64,000 bases of DNA, taken from positions 1 to 64,000 of the forward strand of contig JAOZHU010000018.1 in NCBI GenBank assembly GCA_026014705.1, read 5' to 3'. The translations under genes were made by a program, and so were the position numbers. The stretch is from Candidatus Bathyarchaeota archaeon. Lineage in GTDB: Archaea; Thermoproteota; Bathyarchaeia; Bathyarchaeales; Bathycorpusculaceae. The number at the start of each line of letters is the position of its first letter. The stretch's first letter is position 1. Shown piece by piece: positions 8,864-18,429 of this stretch. The notes under the pieces are model-generated. The model saw nothing but the letters and a program-made list of their open reading frames with translations, did no database searches and was not told the origin of the DNA.

Positions 8864-9367
8864 TTAGACGTTTAACGTTTTGGCGAGGTTCCATATTTTG
8901 TCGCTGACGTAATGCACGCTTTTGACAACGGCGCCCTGCTTTACGGTTCTCGCTTCAGCTGCATCATACAAAATCTCGCCTATAGCCAAAGGCTTCCCAT
9001 GCTTCACATCTGTCACCAAAACAACTGCGCCTTTGCTGAATTCGCCCTCTATGCGCACGATACCCGGAGCCATAATATCCGCCCCGTTGCAAACGTGCCG
9101 CACTGCACCCATGTCCACCACCACTCTGGGCACATGGTCAGCAATTTCCGTGAAAATCAAAGTTGGAAAAACCTCCGCGCCCGCCTTAAACAGCGCTGGT
9201 TTGCCGTCTATCAGGTAGATTTCGGCAGCTTCAGCCTCTACAACTTCCACGTTAGCCTTAGCGTCCACAACCGCGTCTAAACTAACTCGCAGCTTCTCGG
9301 AAGCCCTGTTCAGAAGCGCCTTTGCCTCTTTAGTTTTCAAAGCGTACCTGCGGTTTCTCCGAGACAT
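8864..9367 (-). CDS. PUA-domain RNA-binding protein (MCTS1-like)
   Basis: 167 residues with a C-terminal PUA domain (about 78-160: VVVDMGAVRHVCNGADIMAPGIVRIEGEFSKGAVVLV, then GEILYDAAEARTVKQGAVVKSVHY). The N-terminal pre-PUA part contains the E-I-Y-L-I-D-G-K-P strand typical of the archaeal MCTS1/Tma20-like group. Such proteins bind RNA and are linked to translation initiation or ribosome recycling. Here that role is inferred from the family, since no substrate-specific domain is attached. The gene stands alone on the minus strand between the AOR gene and sepF. Confidence 0.85.
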   Translation of the reverse strand: MSRRNRRYALKTKEAKALLNRASEKLRVSLDAVVDAKANVEVVEAEAAEIYLIDGKPALFKAGAEVFPTLIFTEIADHVPRVVVDMGAVRHVCNGADIMAPGIVRIEGEFSKGAVVLVTDVKHGKPLAIGEILYDAAEARTVKQGAVVKSVHYVSDKIWNLAKTLNV

Positions 9368-9519
9368 CTACGGTTCACTACAATACGACTCTTGCGCGGA
9401 AGAGCCTAATAAGAACTAAGTATTTCACGCCTTAAGTTACGCAGGGCAGTCTACGTCACGAGCCAGCATAATGGGACTGCTATTTTTTGGCATTGAGCGG
9501 GGACAGCCATTGTGCAGGT

Positions 9520-11643
9520 TTACTGGTGCGCTTTAAGAAGCTCAAGCACGTCGGGAAAATCTATGCCCAGCGCTTTGGCTTTATCTACTGTTGGTACTCC
9601 GTTCATTGTCCACCCGCGCCGTTTGTAAACTGCGTCTTTCAGTTTCTCATACTCTGCCTCACGATGCTTCCGCAAGATACTCAGTTTCTCTTGAGTTGAC
9701 TTTCCAGTTGGGTCTATGCCGAGTTTCTCTTTAAGCTGCTTGTCATAGCGTTCCACACGGCTCTCGTATTCTTCAGGGGTCACTGGTCCCGCAGCGCGGT
9801 AAGGCACTGCGTCATGCTCTCGCTTACCGTAGCCCATGCGCAGATTGAATATACGTTGAAAGTTGTAGACCCGTTCACTCGTCAGCAGCATGTCTTCCAC
9901 TGTGACTTTTCTGCCTGTCACCGCGTAGAACAGTTTAGCGTAGTTTTCAACGTGCGCCATAAACTTGGCGGGTTCCTTCGTCTGCTTGTTGCCTTCAGGC
10001 ATAACGTCGTTCCACGGCAGTTTGCATAAGCCGTTCAAGCCGAACCATGTGCGCCACATCGGGAACCAGTAGAGGCTCTCAGCTTTCTGTTCGAAGGTCG
10101 GCATCAGGTTGTATACCATGTCAAGGAAAATCAGCCATGCCTCGTCATGCTGAGGACCTTTCAGTGTCAAACCGTAGCCGCCCTGCTGTGCCAAAGATTC
10201 TTTTGTCACGTATTCGGAGAACTCTAAGCCTTTAGACTCCATGCCGATATCCCGCAGGACAGCAGCATTGGCTTTGTATTTTTCGGCAAATAGTTGTTTC
10301 ATTCGTCTTACGCCTTGCCCTACCACTGCGCCGAAGCCTTCGCCGCGCGCCATCTGGTGCACAAGCTCCAATGCTGCCTCTTTGTTGCCGAAGCGCAGGT
10401 CCAAGCCGCCTGTTACTCGCTTGTCAATTAAGCCTAGTTCGCAGCATTCCATCGCGAAGGCGACTGCTGTTCCCACGCTGATGGTGTCTAAACCGTAAAT
10501 GTCACAGTAAAAGTTAATCTCAATTACGTAGTCAGCGTCGAATATGCCGCAGTTGCTGCCGACGCCCGCCACTGTCTCGTATTCAGGTCCATTCACGAAG
10601 ACCCTTTGCCCCTTGTACGGTCCAGTTTTGAGCACGAAATCCTTCACGACGTGTGAGCACGCAAGGGCGCAGCCTAGCCAGCAGCCGTCAAATCCAGAGT
10701 GGAACTTCTTTCGGTACACTTCCCTGCCCAGTTTCACCGCGTCAGGGTGACTGCCATATCTGAAATTATTCACTGGCAGAAGGTCAAAATCGTTCATGGC
10801 GTCTACGAGCTGCGCTGAGCCAATAATCGACATCTCATTCTGCTTGGGGTCAAGCGTTCGTATCTCCTTGTTGTACGCAGTACCAACTTGCTTCACAAGT
10901 TCGGCGTCAGCGGGACCGTTGCTTTCAACAGTGATTTGTCCAGAATACTTAACCACAATAGCTTTCACGCGCTTGTTGCGCAGCACTGTGCCTATGCCGC
11001 CTCTGCCCGCCTGCTTAAACCTGTGCACACGCCGAGCCGCGTCAAACCATGAGACATTCAGGCACCCCATCAACGTGTGCTCCGCGCCCGGACCAGACGA
11101 CACAACAGAAATGCTTCGAGGGTTGCCTTCACCGTATTTTTCGCTCAACGCGTCAGTGACTAAATGAGTTTCCGACGGAAGTTCCTCGGCGTTTTCTACC
11201 TGAACAGTGCAGGCGTCGCCGTCGATAAATATGACAACTTCGGATGCGGCTTTGCCTTGAATTTCAAGGGCATCCCACCCTGCAAACTTCAGGTAAGGAC
11301 CAAAGTACCCGCCAACATTTGAGTCTACAACTATGCCCGTTAGAGGCGAAATGGAAACGGCTATGCTTTTTCCGCTGCCTGGGTAAACAGGGATGCCGCC
11401 TAATGGACCCGAGGCTATGCAAATTTCGTTTTCGGGGTCGTCCCACTTTACTATGCGGTTTTTCGGCAGCGAGTTCCACAGCAGCCACAGATTGAAGCCT
11501 CGACCGCCTGTGAACGTGTTTTTCATTTTTTCAGAAACGGGTTTGCTTGAAATTTTCATTTCTGCGAGGTTAATGTATAATGTTCGGTTGTTGTAGCCCT
11601 TTTCCAGCTTTTTTGGCTCGTATTTAAAATCAACTAGTGCCAC
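9520..11643 (-). CDS. Aldehyde:ferredoxin oxidoreductase family protein
   Basis: A 707-residue tungsten/molybdopterin enzyme that probably oxidises an aldehyde or related substrate with ferredoxin as acceptor. The N-terminal domain has the AOR features GGRGFN and GPLGG...PGSGK, and the cofactor-binding QAGRGGIG. The iron-sulphur ligands are C-x3-C-x3-C (GCWLGCALACSHV), with a later Cys in GLNGLCKLP as the likely fourth. The first spacing is x3 rather than the common x2, suggesting a less typical AOR subfamily. The C-terminal 60 residues are charged and helical. No ferredoxin or cofactor-synthesis gene is adjacent, so the substrate cannot be assigned. Confidence 0.9.
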   Translation of the reverse strand: MALVDFKYEPKKLEKGYNNRTLYINLAEMKISSKPVSEKMKNTFTGGRGFNLWLLWNSLPKNRIVKWDDPENEICIASGPLGGIPVYPGSGKSIAVSISPLTGIVVDSNVGGYFGPYLKFAGWDALEIQGKAASEVVIFIDGDACTVQVENAEELPSETHLVTDALSEKYGEGNPRSISVVSSGPGAEHTLMGCLNVSWFDAARRVHRFKQAGRGGIGTVLRNKRVKAIVVKYSGQITVESNGPADAELVKQVGTAYNKEIRTLDPKQNEMSIIGSAQLVDAMNDFDLLPVNNFRYGSHPDAVKLGREVYRKKFHSGFDGCWLGCALACSHVVKDFVLKTGPYKGQRVFVNGPEYETVAGVGSNCGIFDADYVIEINFYCDIYGLDTISVGTAVAFAMECCELGLIDKRVTGGLDLRFGNKEAALELVHQMARGEGFGAVVGQGVRRMKQLFAEKYKANAAVLRDIGMESKGLEFSEYVTKESLAQQGGYGLTLKGPQHDEAWLIFLDMVYNLMPTFEQKAESLYWFPMWRTWFGLNGLCKLPWNDVMPEGNKQTKEPAKFMAHVENYAKLFYAVTGRKVTVEDMLLTSERVYNFQRIFNLRMGYGKREHDAVPYRAAGPVTPEEYESRVERYDKQLKEKLGIDPTGKSTQEKLSILRKHREAEYEKLKDAVYKRRGWTMNGVPTVDKAKALGIDFPDVLELLKAHQ

Positions 11644-11749
11644 AGTTTTTCACCTTAAGTGCGTGTTCCTTTATTGAGAGGGATTAATGGCAAATAGGCT
11701 TTTCGCTATGCCGTTACCGTCCGAAACCGAGAAGAAAGTTTTAACAGGG

Positions 11750-12991
11750 CTATTTTCGGGTTTGCCCGTTGCCGAGGATGAAGTATTTCGTAGTGGTCAA
11801 ATGTTGAACGCTCATGGGTCCACGAGCATGCAGTTTTTGCGTGCTGATGCCGATTTCCGCGCCCAAACCAAACTGGTTCCCGTCAGTGAAACGTGTGGAA
11901 GCATTCCAGTAGACCGCTGCTGAGTCTACTTCCCTGATGAAGCGCATGGCTTTATCGAAACTTGCCGTCAAAATTGAATCCGAATGTTTAGTGCCATACT
12001 TGTTTATGTGCGCAATCGCCATGTCCAAGTCTTTCACAACCTTAACGCCGATGATTAAGTCCAAATATTCAGTGTACCAATCCTCTTCAGTCGCAGGCTT
12101 CACGTCTGCAACTATTCTCACCGTGTTCTCGCATCCTCTAACTTCAACGCCTTCCGCCCTGAGCGCAGCAACGGCAACGGGCAGAAACTGCTCCGCTATT
12201 TTTTCATGAACCAAAAGTTTTTCCGCGGCGTTACACGTTCCAGGTCTCTGACATTTTGCATTCACAATTATAGGAACCGCTTTGGTCAAATCGGCGTCTT
12301 CTTCAACATAAATGTGGCAGTTTCCAGTCCCCGTCTCGATAACTGGAATAGACGCTTTCGCCACTACTGCTCGTATCAAATCAGCGCCTCCACGGGGAAT
12401 CAACACATCCACATACTTGCGCATCTGCATAAACTCTTCAGCCACGCGCCTATCAGTTGAACTAACAACCTGCACAGCGTCAACAGGCACCGCAGTACTT
12501 GCCAACGCACCCCGCAGCGCGTCGCCTATTGCAACGTTGGAGTTTATGGCGTCTGAACCGCCGCGCAGAATCACGGCGTTGCCTGATTTTACGCAGATCC
12601 CCGCAGCATCAGATGTAACATCGGGTCGAGACTCGTAAATTATGCCCACCACGCCCAGCGGCACACGCATTTGCCCAATGACTAAACCGTTTGGTCTAGT
12701 CCATGTGCTGATGATTGTGCCTATGGGGTCAGGCAGCGCCGCAACTTCTCGCAAGCAGCGTGCCATATTAGCAATTTTGCGTTTGTCCAAAGCCAGCCTG
12801 TCCAGCAGAGACAGCTTTAAGCCTTTAGCTTTAGCTGCGTCCGCGTCTTTCTTGTTGGCTAATAAAATCTTTTCGGCGTTTGCTTCAAGCGCATCCGCCA
12901 TTTTGCACACAGCTTCTGCTCTGGCTTCACCTGAAAGCTTAGCCAGTTGGACAGAGGCAGCCTGCGCTTTCTTGCATATGTCCAGTATCAT
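11750..12991 (-). CDS. proA: Gamma-glutamyl phosphate reductase
   Basis: Second step of proline synthesis from glutamate: NADPH reduces gamma-glutamyl phosphate to the semialdehyde. The 413-residue length is normal. The active-site Cys is in CQRPGTCNAAEKL, and the cofactor region is seen in VPLGVVGIIYESRPDV and GSDAINSN. Its ATG lies inside the end of proB (4-bp ATGA overlap), so the two are translated together. A proC gene is not in the window. Most archaea lack proBA, so these genes may derive from bacteria; this is known of the pathway in general and is not shown here by codon usage. Confidence 0.97.
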   Translation of the reverse strand: MILDICKKAQAASVQLAKLSGEARAEAVCKMADALEANAEKILLANKKDADAAKAKGLKLSLLDRLALDKRKIANMARCLREVAALPDPIGTIISTWTRPNGLVIGQMRVPLGVVGIIYESRPDVTSDAAGICVKSGNAVILRGGSDAINSNVAIGDALRGALASTAVPVDAVQVVSSTDRRVAEEFMQMRKYVDVLIPRGGADLIRAVVAKASIPVIETGTGNCHIYVEEDADLTKAVPIIVNAKCQRPGTCNAAEKLLVHEKIAEQFLPVAVAALRAEGVEVRGCENTVRIVADVKPATEEDWYTEYLDLIIGVKVVKDLDMAIAHINKYGTKHSDSILTASFDKAMRFIREVDSAAVYWNASTRFTDGNQFGLGAEIGISTQKLHARGPMSVQHLTTTKYFILGNGQTRK

Positions 12992-14118
12992 TTCTCTTCC
13001 CTCGCGAGTGTTATATGTTTACGTTCAATAACTTCTTTTTGGCGAATGTAACCTAGCTTCTTCTTGATTTCGCTAATTTTTAACCCCTTTATCAAGTTTA
13101 ACTCGCCGCTCGTGTAATTCGGGTTTCCCTTGGCGAACTCGACATTATTCTCGTCTACTATGCCGACAACATCACCCACGTTAAAGTGCCCGATAACCTT
13201 GCTCACTCCCACGGGCAAGAGACTTGAACCTTTAAGTATCGCCTTTTTAGCGCCGTCATTAACGTATATTTGTCCCTTTACTGATGCGCAATAGGCTATC
13301 CACCGTTTCACAGCAGGCATGCGTGTCTGCGGCTTAAAGTACGTGCCGACCTCCTTGCCGGCGAGAATATCAAGAAGCACGTTTTCTCTTCGGCTGTTAG
13401 CCACAACCACGGGTATGCCGCATGTTGTTGCGATTTCCGCTGCGCGTACCTTGCTTTGTATGCCGCCTCGCCCCAATTTACTTTTGCCGTTGAGCGTGCT
13501 CTTCAGTTCAGAAGTGATGTTTTCCACAGTTTTTATCAGCGTTGCCTCAGGGTCATGTGGGTCAGCCGTGTACAAGCCGTCAACATCCGAGAGTATTACC
13601 ACAAGGTTTGCCCTAATCGCGTTGGCTACAAGAACAGAGAGGATATCGTTGTCGCTGAAATTCACTCGGTAGCCCTCAGTAAGCGGCATCAACTCATCAA
13701 CAGAGGTCACGTCGTTCTCGTTTATTATTGGTACAACACCCAATTTCAGCAGCATCTCCAGAACATTGCATGTATGCACGTAGGATACTCTGTTGGACAA
13801 ATCTTCGGCGGTGAGCAGGATTTGGGCAACTTTCAACCCGTGTTCCTTGAAAAATTCTCTGTACTTAGTCATTAGCACGCTTTGTCCCGTAGCTGCAGCC
13901 GCTTGCTGGAAAACAATGTCGTTCGGCTTCGATGCTACGCCAAGCTCGGCTTCACCAGCGGCTACAGCACCAGATGTTACCAGCACTATTTTGTCGCCTT
14001 GTTTACACGCGGCGGCTATTTGGCTGCTTAGTCTGCGCATTTCCTCTTCGTCAAGCTTGCCTTCGCTCGTAGTTATGCCGCTGGTGCCAACTTTCACCAC
14101 AACTAACTTTGAAGCCAT
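12988..14118 (-). CDS. proB: Glutamate 5-kinase with C-terminal PUA domain
   Basis: Phosphorylates glutamate in the first committed step of proline synthesis. The amino-acid-kinase domain runs to about residue 255 (KVGTSGITT, VTSGAVAAGEAELG, PIINENDVTSVDE, LSDVDGLYTADP, GRGGIQSKVRAA). A C-terminal PUA domain occupies about 275-365. I chose ATG 14118 (MASKLVVVKVGTSG), because the kinase fold begins there and AGGAG lies 8 bases upstream; a longer frame reaches 14190. The final 20 residues beyond the PUA are basic and helical. proB and proA overlap by 4 bp as an operon. Confidence 0.96.
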   Translation of the reverse strand: MASKLVVVKVGTSGITTSEGKLDEEEMRRLSSQIAAACKQGDKIVLVTSGAVAAGEAELGVASKPNDIVFQQAAAATGQSVLMTKYREFFKEHGLKVAQILLTAEDLSNRVSYVHTCNVLEMLLKLGVVPIINENDVTSVDELMPLTEGYRVNFSDNDILSVLVANAIRANLVVILSDVDGLYTADPHDPEATLIKTVENITSELKSTLNGKSKLGRGGIQSKVRAAEIATTCGIPVVVANSRRENVLLDILAGKEVGTYFKPQTRMPAVKRWIAYCASVKGQIYVNDGAKKAILKGSSLLPVGVSKVIGHFNVGDVVGIVDENNVEFAKGNPNYTSGELNLIKGLKISEIKKKLGYIRQKEVIERKHITLAREEK

Positions 14119-14265
14119 CCCGTATTCTCCTATCGAGTATTGTGCAAACGATACTGAACTTTTTATGGTTAGTCCCCATATGTTTATCAACCTTAAAAAT
14201 GCAACTCTGCAAAGTGAAGGTTAATTATGCCTCAAACGTATAAAACTGGAAGGCGAAATTAAGCC

Positions 14266-15363
14266 GTGAAAATCACCGAAAAAAACCTCGCAAAAGGCTT
14301 CATGAAAGTAATCCCAGAATCGATGGACGACCTCTGGCACTTGTACAATGTCATCTACAAGGATGATGAAGTTTACGCTTACTCGTCAAGAGCAATTAAA
14401 TCTGACCAAGAATACTCGCGCCCAAAAAGCGCCGAACGCGTCTCTGCTTTCATGGGTGTCACCGTAGAAAGCGTAAGCTGGGACAAGTTTCTCGGAAAAC
14501 TTCGCGTTCACGGTTTGATTTGCCACGCGCCAGAAATTATTCCAGAAGGTGCCCATCATACGCTGAGCATCGCGCTAAACCAACCAGTGACGATAGTCAA
14601 GAAAGAATGGCCTAGACACGCGGTTGATAGGCTATTGCGCGCCAGCGAAGCCGAAAAACCCCTGCTAATCGTAGCCATCGACGATGAAGGCTTCGCAATA
14701 GCTGAAACCAAACAGTACGGCGTAGACATAAAAGTGGAGGAACGCATCAAACTGCCTGGAAAACTCGAGGCAGAAAAACGAAGCACCTCGTTGAAAGACT
14801 ACTTCAACCGCGCACTGAACAGCCTAAACCAACTGTGGGCAACTCAGCACAATCTCATAGTAATCGTAGGCGTCGGCTTCATAAAAAGCGACTTCGCAAA
14901 ATTCGTCGCAGACCACGCAAGCGACTTAGCTAAGGCTGTCGTAGACGTGAAAAGCGTTAACAACGGCGGAGTAAGCGGCATCTACGAAGCCGTACGCTCC
15001 GGAGTCCTGCTAAAAGCCGCAGCGCAACTGCGCATAGTTGATGAAACGGAAACAATGGAAGAAGTCATGAAACGCCTAGGCAAAGGCGAAAACACAATCA
15101 CCTATGGAATAGACGCAGTAGAAAAGGCAGTGCAAACAGGAGCCGTAGAAAAACTAGTAATAGCCGACACAATGCTACGCGAGTCTCCAGAGGAACAACG
15201 CCTGCACTTGGAAACACTTCTGCACGAGGTGGAGCAAAGACGCGGCAAAATAGCCGTCGTCAGCACCGAACATGAAGCAGGCTCCAAACTCCTTGCCTTA
15301 GGCGGAATCGCAGCGCTCCTCAGGTTTCCAGTCTACGGTACTGCTTCAGGAAACAGCACATGA
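14266..15363 (+). CDS. pelA: Pelota homologue, mRNA surveillance factor
   Basis: 365 residues. Pelota resembles eRF1 but lacks the GGQ motif. With aEF1A it rescues ribosomes stalled on broken messages. The N-terminal Sm-like domain starts MKITEKNLAKGFMKVIPES, with the typical DDLWHLYNVI. Middle (about 130-260) and C-terminal (about 265-365) domains contain the eRF1-like strands LIVAIDDEGFAIA and TYGIDAVEKAVQTGAVEKLVIAD. It starts at GTG 14266, and no GGQ is seen. It is divergent from proBA across about 150 bp and convergent with the threonine aldolase gene. Confidence 0.95.
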   Translation: MKITEKNLAKGFMKVIPESMDDLWHLYNVIYKDDEVYAYSSRAIKSDQEYSRPKSAERVSAFMGVTVESVSWDKFLGKLRVHGLICHAPEIIPEGAHHTLSIALNQPVTIVKKEWPRHAVDRLLRASEAEKPLLIVAIDDEGFAIAETKQYGVDIKVEERIKLPGKLEAEKRSTSLKDYFNRALNSLNQLWATQHNLIVIVGVGFIKSDFAKFVADHASDLAKAVVDVKSVNNGGVSGIYEAVRSGVLLKAAAQLRIVDETETMEEVMKRLGKGENTITYGIDAVEKAVQTGAVEKLVIADTMLRESPEEQRLHLETLLHEVEQRRGKIAVVSTEHEAGSKLLALGGIAALLRFPVYGTASGNST

Positions 15364-15409
15364 CCCTTACACTACCGTTTTCTTTAGGGTTCCAGTTTTC
15401 AGGCGTTTA

Positions 15410-16473
15410 CTATCCCTGAATTGGAGCGGCAAGGTCCTTTGCCACATCTTCAACCGCAGAGACTGCTCGCTCGATGTGTTCTTTCTCGATACCTCTGTGC
15501 GTCACCATTCGAATCTTATGCTTGTCAAATGCTAAAGCAAGAACCCCTCTTTCTTTAAGCTTCAGAAGAAACACATCGTCATCAACGTTTAAACCTTTCA
15601 CGTCGAGGAGAACCATGTTCGTCTGCACCCGCTCCATGTTAACCGCTATGCCCTTTGTCTTAGTCAAGCCTTCAGCCAACCGCCTAGCGTTCGCATGGTC
15701 TTCCGCCAACCTGTCAATCATCTTCTCCAACGCAACAATACCCGGTGCAGCAATGATTCCAGCCTGCCGCATGCCCCACCCAGCAACTTCCGCAATTTCC
15801 GCGCCCTGCCAATAAACTCGTGGCTGCCGACAACAAGCGAGCCAACAGGGCAACTTAAGCCCTTTGACAAGCAAAACATCAGATTATCCACATACCGAGT
15901 TAGCTCTTTCACATTGACTCCTAACGCTACTGCAGCATTAAAAACGCGTGCGCCATCCATATAAAGACGCAGACCATGGGCTTCCGCAACAGTGCGTAGC
16001 GCATACAGTTGCTTCGGAGCTATTACTGTCCCACCATGCCTGTTGTGCGTGTTTTCAACGCAAATTAAGCTAGGTTCCGGAAAATGAATATTTTTGGGTC
16101 TTATGGCGGCTTCAACCGCATCAGGGTCCAATGCGCCGAATGCGCTCTTCAGCGGCCAAGGAAACAGTCCAGCTATGGCGGAGATCCCGCCCACTTCATA
16201 CCAGTACATGTGCGATTCTGATTCGAGAATTACTAACTCGCCGCGTTTCGTGTTGCTCATTAGCGAAACCAGATTCGCTTGGGTTCCGCTTGTAACGAGA
16301 AGTGCCGCTTCTTTGCCCATCTTTTCAGCCGTCATCTCTTCAAGTTCGTTAACGGTTGGGTCTTCTCTGAAAACGTCGTCACCTAGCCTTGCGTGGCGCA
16401 TGGCTTCTAACATTTCGTCGGTGGGCAGAGTCACGGTGTCACTTCTCAAATCAATAAGCCCGTCCGTTTGCAT
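15410..16473 (-). pseudogene. Threonine aldolase, broken by one frameshift
   Basis: PLP-dependent low-specificity L-threonine aldolase (threonine to glycine plus acetaldehyde), split into two frames. The 5' part (from 16473) has IDLRSDTVTLPTDEMLEAM, the PLP-stacking region THNRHGG, DGARVFNAA and the Schiff-base lysine in LSKGLSCPVGS. The 3' part supplies GMRQAGIIAAPGIVALEKM onward to 15410. They join if one base is added to the four-C run at 15774-15777: on the coding strand GGTGGGGCATG would become GGTGGGGGCATG, giving LLGGGMRQAG as the family expects. No other lesion is seen. So this is either a one-base assembly error in an intact gene, which I favour, or a recent pseudogene. Confidence 0.9.
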
Positions 16474-16588
16474 TGGTAACCGCTTCCTCTATCGCTTGTT
16501 AACTTAAACCCTTAATTAACTTTTGATTATAAGCTCGAAAGAGATATAGAATGGTTAGCGTAAATGGCAAGTGACAGGGTGTCTAGTG

Positions 16589-17365
16589 ATGGTTGATTGG
16601 AATCTGTTCGGTGTCGAGTTTTCCGTGGTAATTGAAGTGGTAGTCATCGCTGCTGTAGCCATAGCGCTTGAGCGGCTAATTACGCGGTACCTTTCATGTT
16701 TCGCTAAAAGGGCTAAAATGGAACGTAGCGCAGCAAACAATTTGACGCTCACTTTCAGAATCCTAATCCTCATCGGCGCAGTGCTTGCGATAAGCCGCGT
16801 AGGCGGATTGCAAGCGGAGTGGGTTGTTTCTATCTCAGCCATCGGTGGGGCGGCATTAGGTTTTGCTTCTCAGAAGACTCTTGGGAACTTCCTTGCTGGG
16901 CTCTTTCTGTTAGCGGCACGCCCCTTCAGGGTCGGTGACTACGTGCGCATCGGAACCGCTGAGGGCATAGTTCAGGAAATTACAATCAACTACACCAAAG
17001 TGCTTACTATAGGCAACAACACGGTTTCGTTAAGCAACCTGCAGGTTCTAGACCGCGACATAACCAACTACGCTTACGAAAACAGGAAAGGGTTAACTCT
17101 TCACTGTTACACTTTTGAAATAGCCTTTGACCACCGAGTTTCAACGGAGAAACTTGCGGAGATTTTCAACGAGGTCTTTCAGAGATACACTCACACGCTG
17201 CCTAAGAAGCCTAGCTTCATGCTTACGCGGTCAAGCGCGTTTGAACGCGTTTATGTGGTTTATCTTTACGTGGAGCACCCTGAAGACATATTCGCGTTGA
17301 GACCGCAAATCGCTGAAGAAGTGTTCAAACGCTGGGACATAGAAAGAGCCAAAGCGCAAGCCTAA
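16589..17365 (+). CDS. MscS-family mechanosensitive channel
   Basis: 259 residues from ATG 16589. Two or three membrane helices come first (about 10-30, 55-75 and 84-108); the last is the pore-lining TM3, with Gly/Ala-rich ISAIGGAALGFASQKTLGN. The MscS beta domain follows (RPFRVGDYVRIGTAEGIVQEITINYTKV) and an alpha/beta C-terminal domain with EHPEDIF. It opens under membrane tension to release solutes on osmotic downshock. The GTG at 16571 is possible, but AGGGTG sits properly spaced before the ATG at 16589. The cupin gene follows in the same direction. Confidence 0.93.
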   Translation: MVDWNLFGVEFSVVIEVVVIAAVAIALERLITRYLSCFAKRAKMERSAANNLTLTFRILILIGAVLAISRVGGLQAEWVVSISAIGGAALGFASQKTLGNFLAGLFLLAARPFRVGDYVRIGTAEGIVQEITINYTKVLTIGNNTVSLSNLQVLDRDITNYAYENRKGLTLHCYTFEIAFDHRVSTEKLAEIFNEVFQRYTHTLPKKPSFMLTRSSAFERVYVVYLYVEHPEDIFALRPQIAEEVFKRWDIERAKAQA

Positions 17366-17411
17366 TCAGTGTCCTATGCATGTACAGACAAAGGGAGAGG
17401 CAACAGATAAG

Positions 17412-17759
17412 ATGGCAAAAAACAAAACTTCAGCAAGCAGCAAGCCGCTTACGGCACAGGCTGCAGCCCTGACAAGCTTGATTGATTACCAAGAAGGCTC
17501 AGTTGTAAGCCGCACAGTAATCGATAAAGAAGCAGGAACAATCACGTTGTTCGCCTTCGATAAAGGTGAAGGCTTAAGCGAGCACACCGCTCCTTATGAC
17601 GCGCTGGTTTACGTTTTCGACGGTGAAGCAGATGTCGTCATATCGGGTAAACCTAGGCGTGTGAGGCAGGGTGAAGTGACCATTATGCCCGCTAATGAAC
17701 CGCACGCCTTGAAGGCTGTGACGCGGTTCAAGATGCTTCTTGGTATGGTAAGGTCTTAG
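17412..17759 (+). CDS. Small cupin-domain protein
   Basis: 115 residues holding a single cupin barrel. Motif 1 appears as SEHTAPYDALVYVFDGEADV and motif 2 as GEVTIMPANEPHALKA. The metal ligands expected of cupins are partly present: His in SEHTAP, Glu in DGEADV and His in PHALKA. It is likely a small metal-binding protein or sensor of unknown ligand. The ATG at 17412 is preferred over 17376 because AGGGAGAGG precedes it at a workable distance. It follows the channel gene by about 45 bp. Confidence 0.85.
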   Translation: MAKNKTSASSKPLTAQAAALTSLIDYQEGSVVSRTVIDKEAGTITLFAFDKGEGLSEHTAPYDALVYVFDGEADVVISGKPRRVRQGEVTIMPANEPHALKAVTRFKMLLGMVRS

Positions 17760-17778
17760 GCACTGTTTTGCTGCGGGG

Positions 17779-18417
17779 TTACCTGAGAGCGGCTTTCTTT
17801 CCAGTGGCTATGTAAATGATTGCCTCGCCGACATAAGTCGTGTGGTCAGCTATCCGCTCTAAAAAGCGGGCTACCAGAAGGTTGCACAGGGCGCATTTTG
17901 TTTGGGTAGGCGACTCTGCTAAGTGGTCTAGGTACTTGAAGAATAGTTCATCCACTTTGTTTTCGTCTTCAGCCAAGCTTTTAGCTACTTCAGCGTCGAG
18001 GTTTTTCAGCGCTTTTGTGCTTTTGCTGACCATTAAGGTGACTTTTTTCATTAGCTGCTTCATTGGACCCCAAGCAAGTGCACAGTTTTCCAGTTTGCTG
18101 AATCTTTTGTGGGTGAGGGATATGTCCCATGCGTATCTGCCGTATCTTTCGAAGTCGTATGCGATTTTCATGTAGGAGTTGATTATCCGCAGGTCTGAGG
18201 CGACAGGCTGGTATTTGGCTATCAGCGCGAAGGCTTTTTCTTCAATTTCCACGGTTAGGGCAAGCAAGACCTCGGATAATCCTTTGACTTCTTGGGTTGT
18301 GTCTTTTCCATGCATGAAACCGTTGAGGGATATGCCTACTGTTTTTTCTGCGATTTCGCCCATTTTGTAAACCATCACGGTTAACTGCTCTAAGCCTGTA
18401 TCTAAGAGTCTGCTCAT
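17779..18417 (-). CDS. phoU: PhoU-family phosphate uptake regulator
   Basis: 212 residues, all helical, with two PhoU repeats (E-K-A-F-A-L-I-A-K-Y-Q-P-V-A-S-D-L-R and E-R-I-A-D-H-T-T-Y-V-G-E-A-I). PhoU dampens the Pst importer when phosphate is plentiful and signals to regulators. It is the last gene of the pstS-pstC-pstA-pstB-phoU run, 12 bp after pstB, so it belongs to one transcript. It lacks the AbrB domain of the other PhoU protein encoded at 22468. Confidence 0.93.
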   Translation of the reverse strand: MSRLLDTGLEQLTVMVYKMGEIAEKTVGISLNGFMHGKDTTQEVKGLSEVLLALTVEIEEKAFALIAKYQPVASDLRIINSYMKIAYDFERYGRYAWDISLTHKRFSKLENCALAWGPMKQLMKKVTLMVSKSTKALKNLDAEVAKSLAEDENKVDELFFKYLDHLAESPTQTKCALCNLLVARFLERIADHTTYVGEAIIYIATGKKAALR

Positions 18418-18429
18418 TGTTTTTTCACC

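Noticed and set aside
9446-9490. Hairpin GCAGTC/GACTGC followed by TATTTTTT between the PUA and AOR genes
   Set aside because: Only 6 bp with a 23-base loop, and the T-run is on the plus strand while both neighbouring genes are on the minus strand, so it terminates nothing visible.
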